Below, in pieces: positions 62,882-64,000 of a DNA stretch of 64,000 nt. How positions within the stretch are numbered: position 1 is the stretch's first letter; each line of letters opens with the position of its first letter. The position numbers and the translations under genes were made by a program. Where the stretch lies: assembly GCA_016866775.1 (NCBI GenBank), contig VGLJ01000017.1:1-64000 (forward strand), given 5' to 3'. Below the pieces are notes generated by a model that saw nothing but the letters and a program-made list of their open reading frames with translations, did no database searches and was not told where the DNA came from. Source of the stretch: Candidatus Rokuibacteriota bacterium. GTDB taxonomy: Bacteria; Methylomirabilota; Methylomirabilia; Rokubacteriales; CSP1-6.

Positions 62882-63584
62882 AGTGAAAGCGCTCGGGTTC
62901 GACGTGTTCGGAACGGTGGTGGACTGGCGCACGAGCATCACGCGCGAGGGCGAGGCGTTCGGCCGCGCCCACGGCATCTCCGGCGTCGACTGGGTCACGT
63001 TCGCGGAGGCGTGGCGCGGACTCTACCAGCCGATGATGAACAAGGTGCGCCACGGTGAGATCGGCTGGACGAAGCTCGACGATCTGCATCGCATGGCGCT
63101 CGACCAGCTCCTGAAGGACTTCAGCATCAAGGGCGTCGGCGAGGCCGACATCGACCATTTCAATCGCGCGTGGCACCGGCTCGATCCGTGGCCGGACGCG
63201 GTGGCCGGCCTGACGCGATTGAAGAGGACGTACGTGCTCACCACGCTGTCGAACGGCAACGTCGCGCTGATGGTCAACATGGCGAAGCGCGGCGGACTGC
63301 CGTGGGACGTGATCCTCGGCGCCGAGCCGACGCGGCACTACAAGCCGCAGCGCGAGGCCTACACCGGCACCGCGGAGTATCTCGGCATCCGGCCAGAGGA
63401 GCTGATGCTCGTGGCGGCGCACAACGGCGACCTGAAGGCGGCGAGCGGCTTCGGCCTGCGCACCGCGTTCGTGCCGCGCCCGAAGGAGCACGGCCCCGGG
63501 CAGACGAAGGATCTCGCCCCCGATGGGGCGTGGGACGTGGTCGCGCAGGACTTCGTCGACCTCGCCGAGAAGCTGGGATGCTGA
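62871..63584 (+). CDS. haloacid dehalogenase, type II
   Basis: A 237-aa HAD hydrolase. The nucleophile Asp is in ALGFDVFGTVVDWRTSI, the phosphate/carboxylate Ser-Asn motif in LTTLSNGNVALM, Lys in HYKPQREAY, and the acidic/Asn pair in LVAAHNGDLKAASGFGLRTAFV. The HNGDL pattern and the D-V-F-G-T start are those of L-2-haloacid dehalogenases. True dehalogenation is an inference; many members act on other substrates. GTG 62871 begins inside the cyclase gene, and the stop lies inside the start of the metallophosphoesterase gene. Confidence 0.9.
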   Translation: MPPEVKALGFDVFGTVVDWRTSITREGEAFGRAHGISGVDWVTFAEAWRGLYQPMMNKVRHGEIGWTKLDDLHRMALDQLLKDFSIKGVGEADIDHFNRAWHRLDPWPDAVAGLTRLKRTYVLTTLSNGNVALMVNMAKRGGLPWDVILGAEPTRHYKPQREAYTGTAEYLGIRPEELMLVAAHNGDLKAASGFGLRTAFVPRPKEHGPGQTKDLAPDGAWDVVAQDFVDLAEKLGC

Positions 63585-64000
63585 TCGCGCAGATCTCCGA
63601 CACGCACATCAAGGGCGACGGTGTCTTGGCGTACGGCCACATCGACACGTCGGGTTTCCTCTCGCGCGCCGTCGATCACATCCTCCATCTCGATCCACGG
63701 CCCGACGTCGTCCTCGCGACGGGCGACCTCGTCGACGCCGGAACACCGGCCGAGTACGCGCGCCTGCGCCACCTGCTGGTACCGCTGCCGATGCCGGTGT
63801 ACCTGATTCCCGGCAACCACGACAATCGCGACGCGCTCCGCGCGACGTTCGCGGACCAGCCGTGGATGCCGCGCGAGGGCTTCATCCAGTACGTCGTCGA
63901 CGACGGGCCGTTGCGGCTCATCGCGGTCGACACGCTCATCCCCGGCAAGCCGAGCGGCCGCGTGGACGCCGAACGCTTGCGATGGCTCGACGCGCGGCTC
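63578..64000 (+). CDS. metallophosphoesterase (CpdA/cAMP phosphodiesterase-like), partial
   Basis: 141 codons before the right edge. LIAQISDTHIKGDG is metal motif 1 (DxH), DVVLATGDLVDAGTPAEY motif 2 (GDxxD), and LIPGNHDNRDALR motif 3 (GNHD). This arrangement is that of class III cyclic-AMP phosphodiesterases and 2',3'-cAMP or phospholipase-like relatives. Its place two genes after an adenylate cyclase fits a cAMP make/break pair. The C-terminal half, with the remaining His ligands, lies outside the window. Confidence 0.88.
   Translation, partial: MLIAQISDTHIKGDGVLAYGHIDTSGFLSRAVDHILHLDPRPDVVLATGDLVDAGTPAEYARLRHLLVPLPMPVYLIPGNHDNRDALRATFADQPWMPREGFIQYVVDDGPLRLIAVDTLIPGKPSGRVDAERLRWLDARL

Overview
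This is a 64 kb piece of a very GC-rich bacterial chromosome. Genes are packed head to tail, and many pairs are joined by 4-nt ATGA or GTGA stop/start overlaps. There is no rRNA, tRNA, CRISPR array, phage or recognisable insertion sequence. The gene mix includes hydantoinase A/B, cyclase-family hydrolase, LLM flavin oxidoreductase, several acyl-CoA dehydrogenases, a CoxL-type molybdenum hydroxylase, an oligopeptide-type ABC importer, a D-aminoacylase, an amidase and a TonB receptor. It fits a Gram-negative soil or groundwater heterotroph resembling Candidatus Rokubacteria / Methylomirabilota. That placement is inference from gene content and base composition; no phylogenetic marker gene is present.

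Layout. 0.1-9.0 kb: sulfurtransferase and cyclase-family hydrolase, polysaccharide deacetylase, MFS carrier, sirtuin plus LLM oxidoreductase, PdxH, FMN alpha-hydroxyacid oxidase, a URO-D-like protein. 9-15.3 kb: frameshifted YkgJ-type protein, then the operon hyuA-GNAT-2OG oxygenase-hyuB. 15.3-26.8 kb: lipoprotein hydrolase/class III aminotransferase/molybdopterin oxidoreductase operon, a MalY-type aminotransferase, a broken methyltransferase, then a minus-strand lipid block (CoA ligase, alpha/beta hydrolase, two acyl-CoA dehydrogenases). 26.9-30.8 kb: TonB receptor, sorbosone-dehydrogenase-like protein, di-haem cytochrome c. 30.8-31.4 kb: an island of visibly lower GC with an orphan SAM-I-like riboswitch and one unrecognised ORF. 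31.4-36.3 kb: FadJ-type beta-oxidation enzyme, acyl-CoA dehydrogenase homologue, hydroxyisobutyrate-dehydrogenase-type reductase, double-hotdog thioesterase.

36.3-38.7 kb is a cluster of broken genes: histidine kinase, NTF2-like remnant, NUDIX. 38.8-46.1 kb: MsrA, cupin, enolase-superfamily enzyme, sunset-domain protein, MBL hydrolase, and an ABC importer (binding protein plus two permeases, no ATPase). 46.2-47.6 kb: small secreted, Kelch and coiled-coil proteins. 47.7-51.1 kb: DAHP synthase coupled to a CoxL-like subunit. 51.1-60.3 kb: amidase, D-aminoacylase and ROK kinase, then more damaged genes (receiver, P-loop NTPase, alpha/beta hydrolase), VapBC and an M20 peptidase. 60.3-64 kb: coiled-coil protein, nitroreductase, adenylate cyclase, HAD hydrolase, partial metallophosphoesterase.

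Most intact genes point to scavenging and oxidising amides, cyclic ureides, peptides, acyl-CoAs and hydroxy acids. The most unusual features are: an orphan S-box-like riboswitch; a C-terminal module shared by two coiled-coil proteins 13 kb apart; an ~80-nt double-hairpin repeat present twice; and many small deletions, 1-nt losses and one tandem duplication that break otherwise recognisable genes. The lesions could be real gene decay or errors in the sequence, and reads would be needed to tell which.
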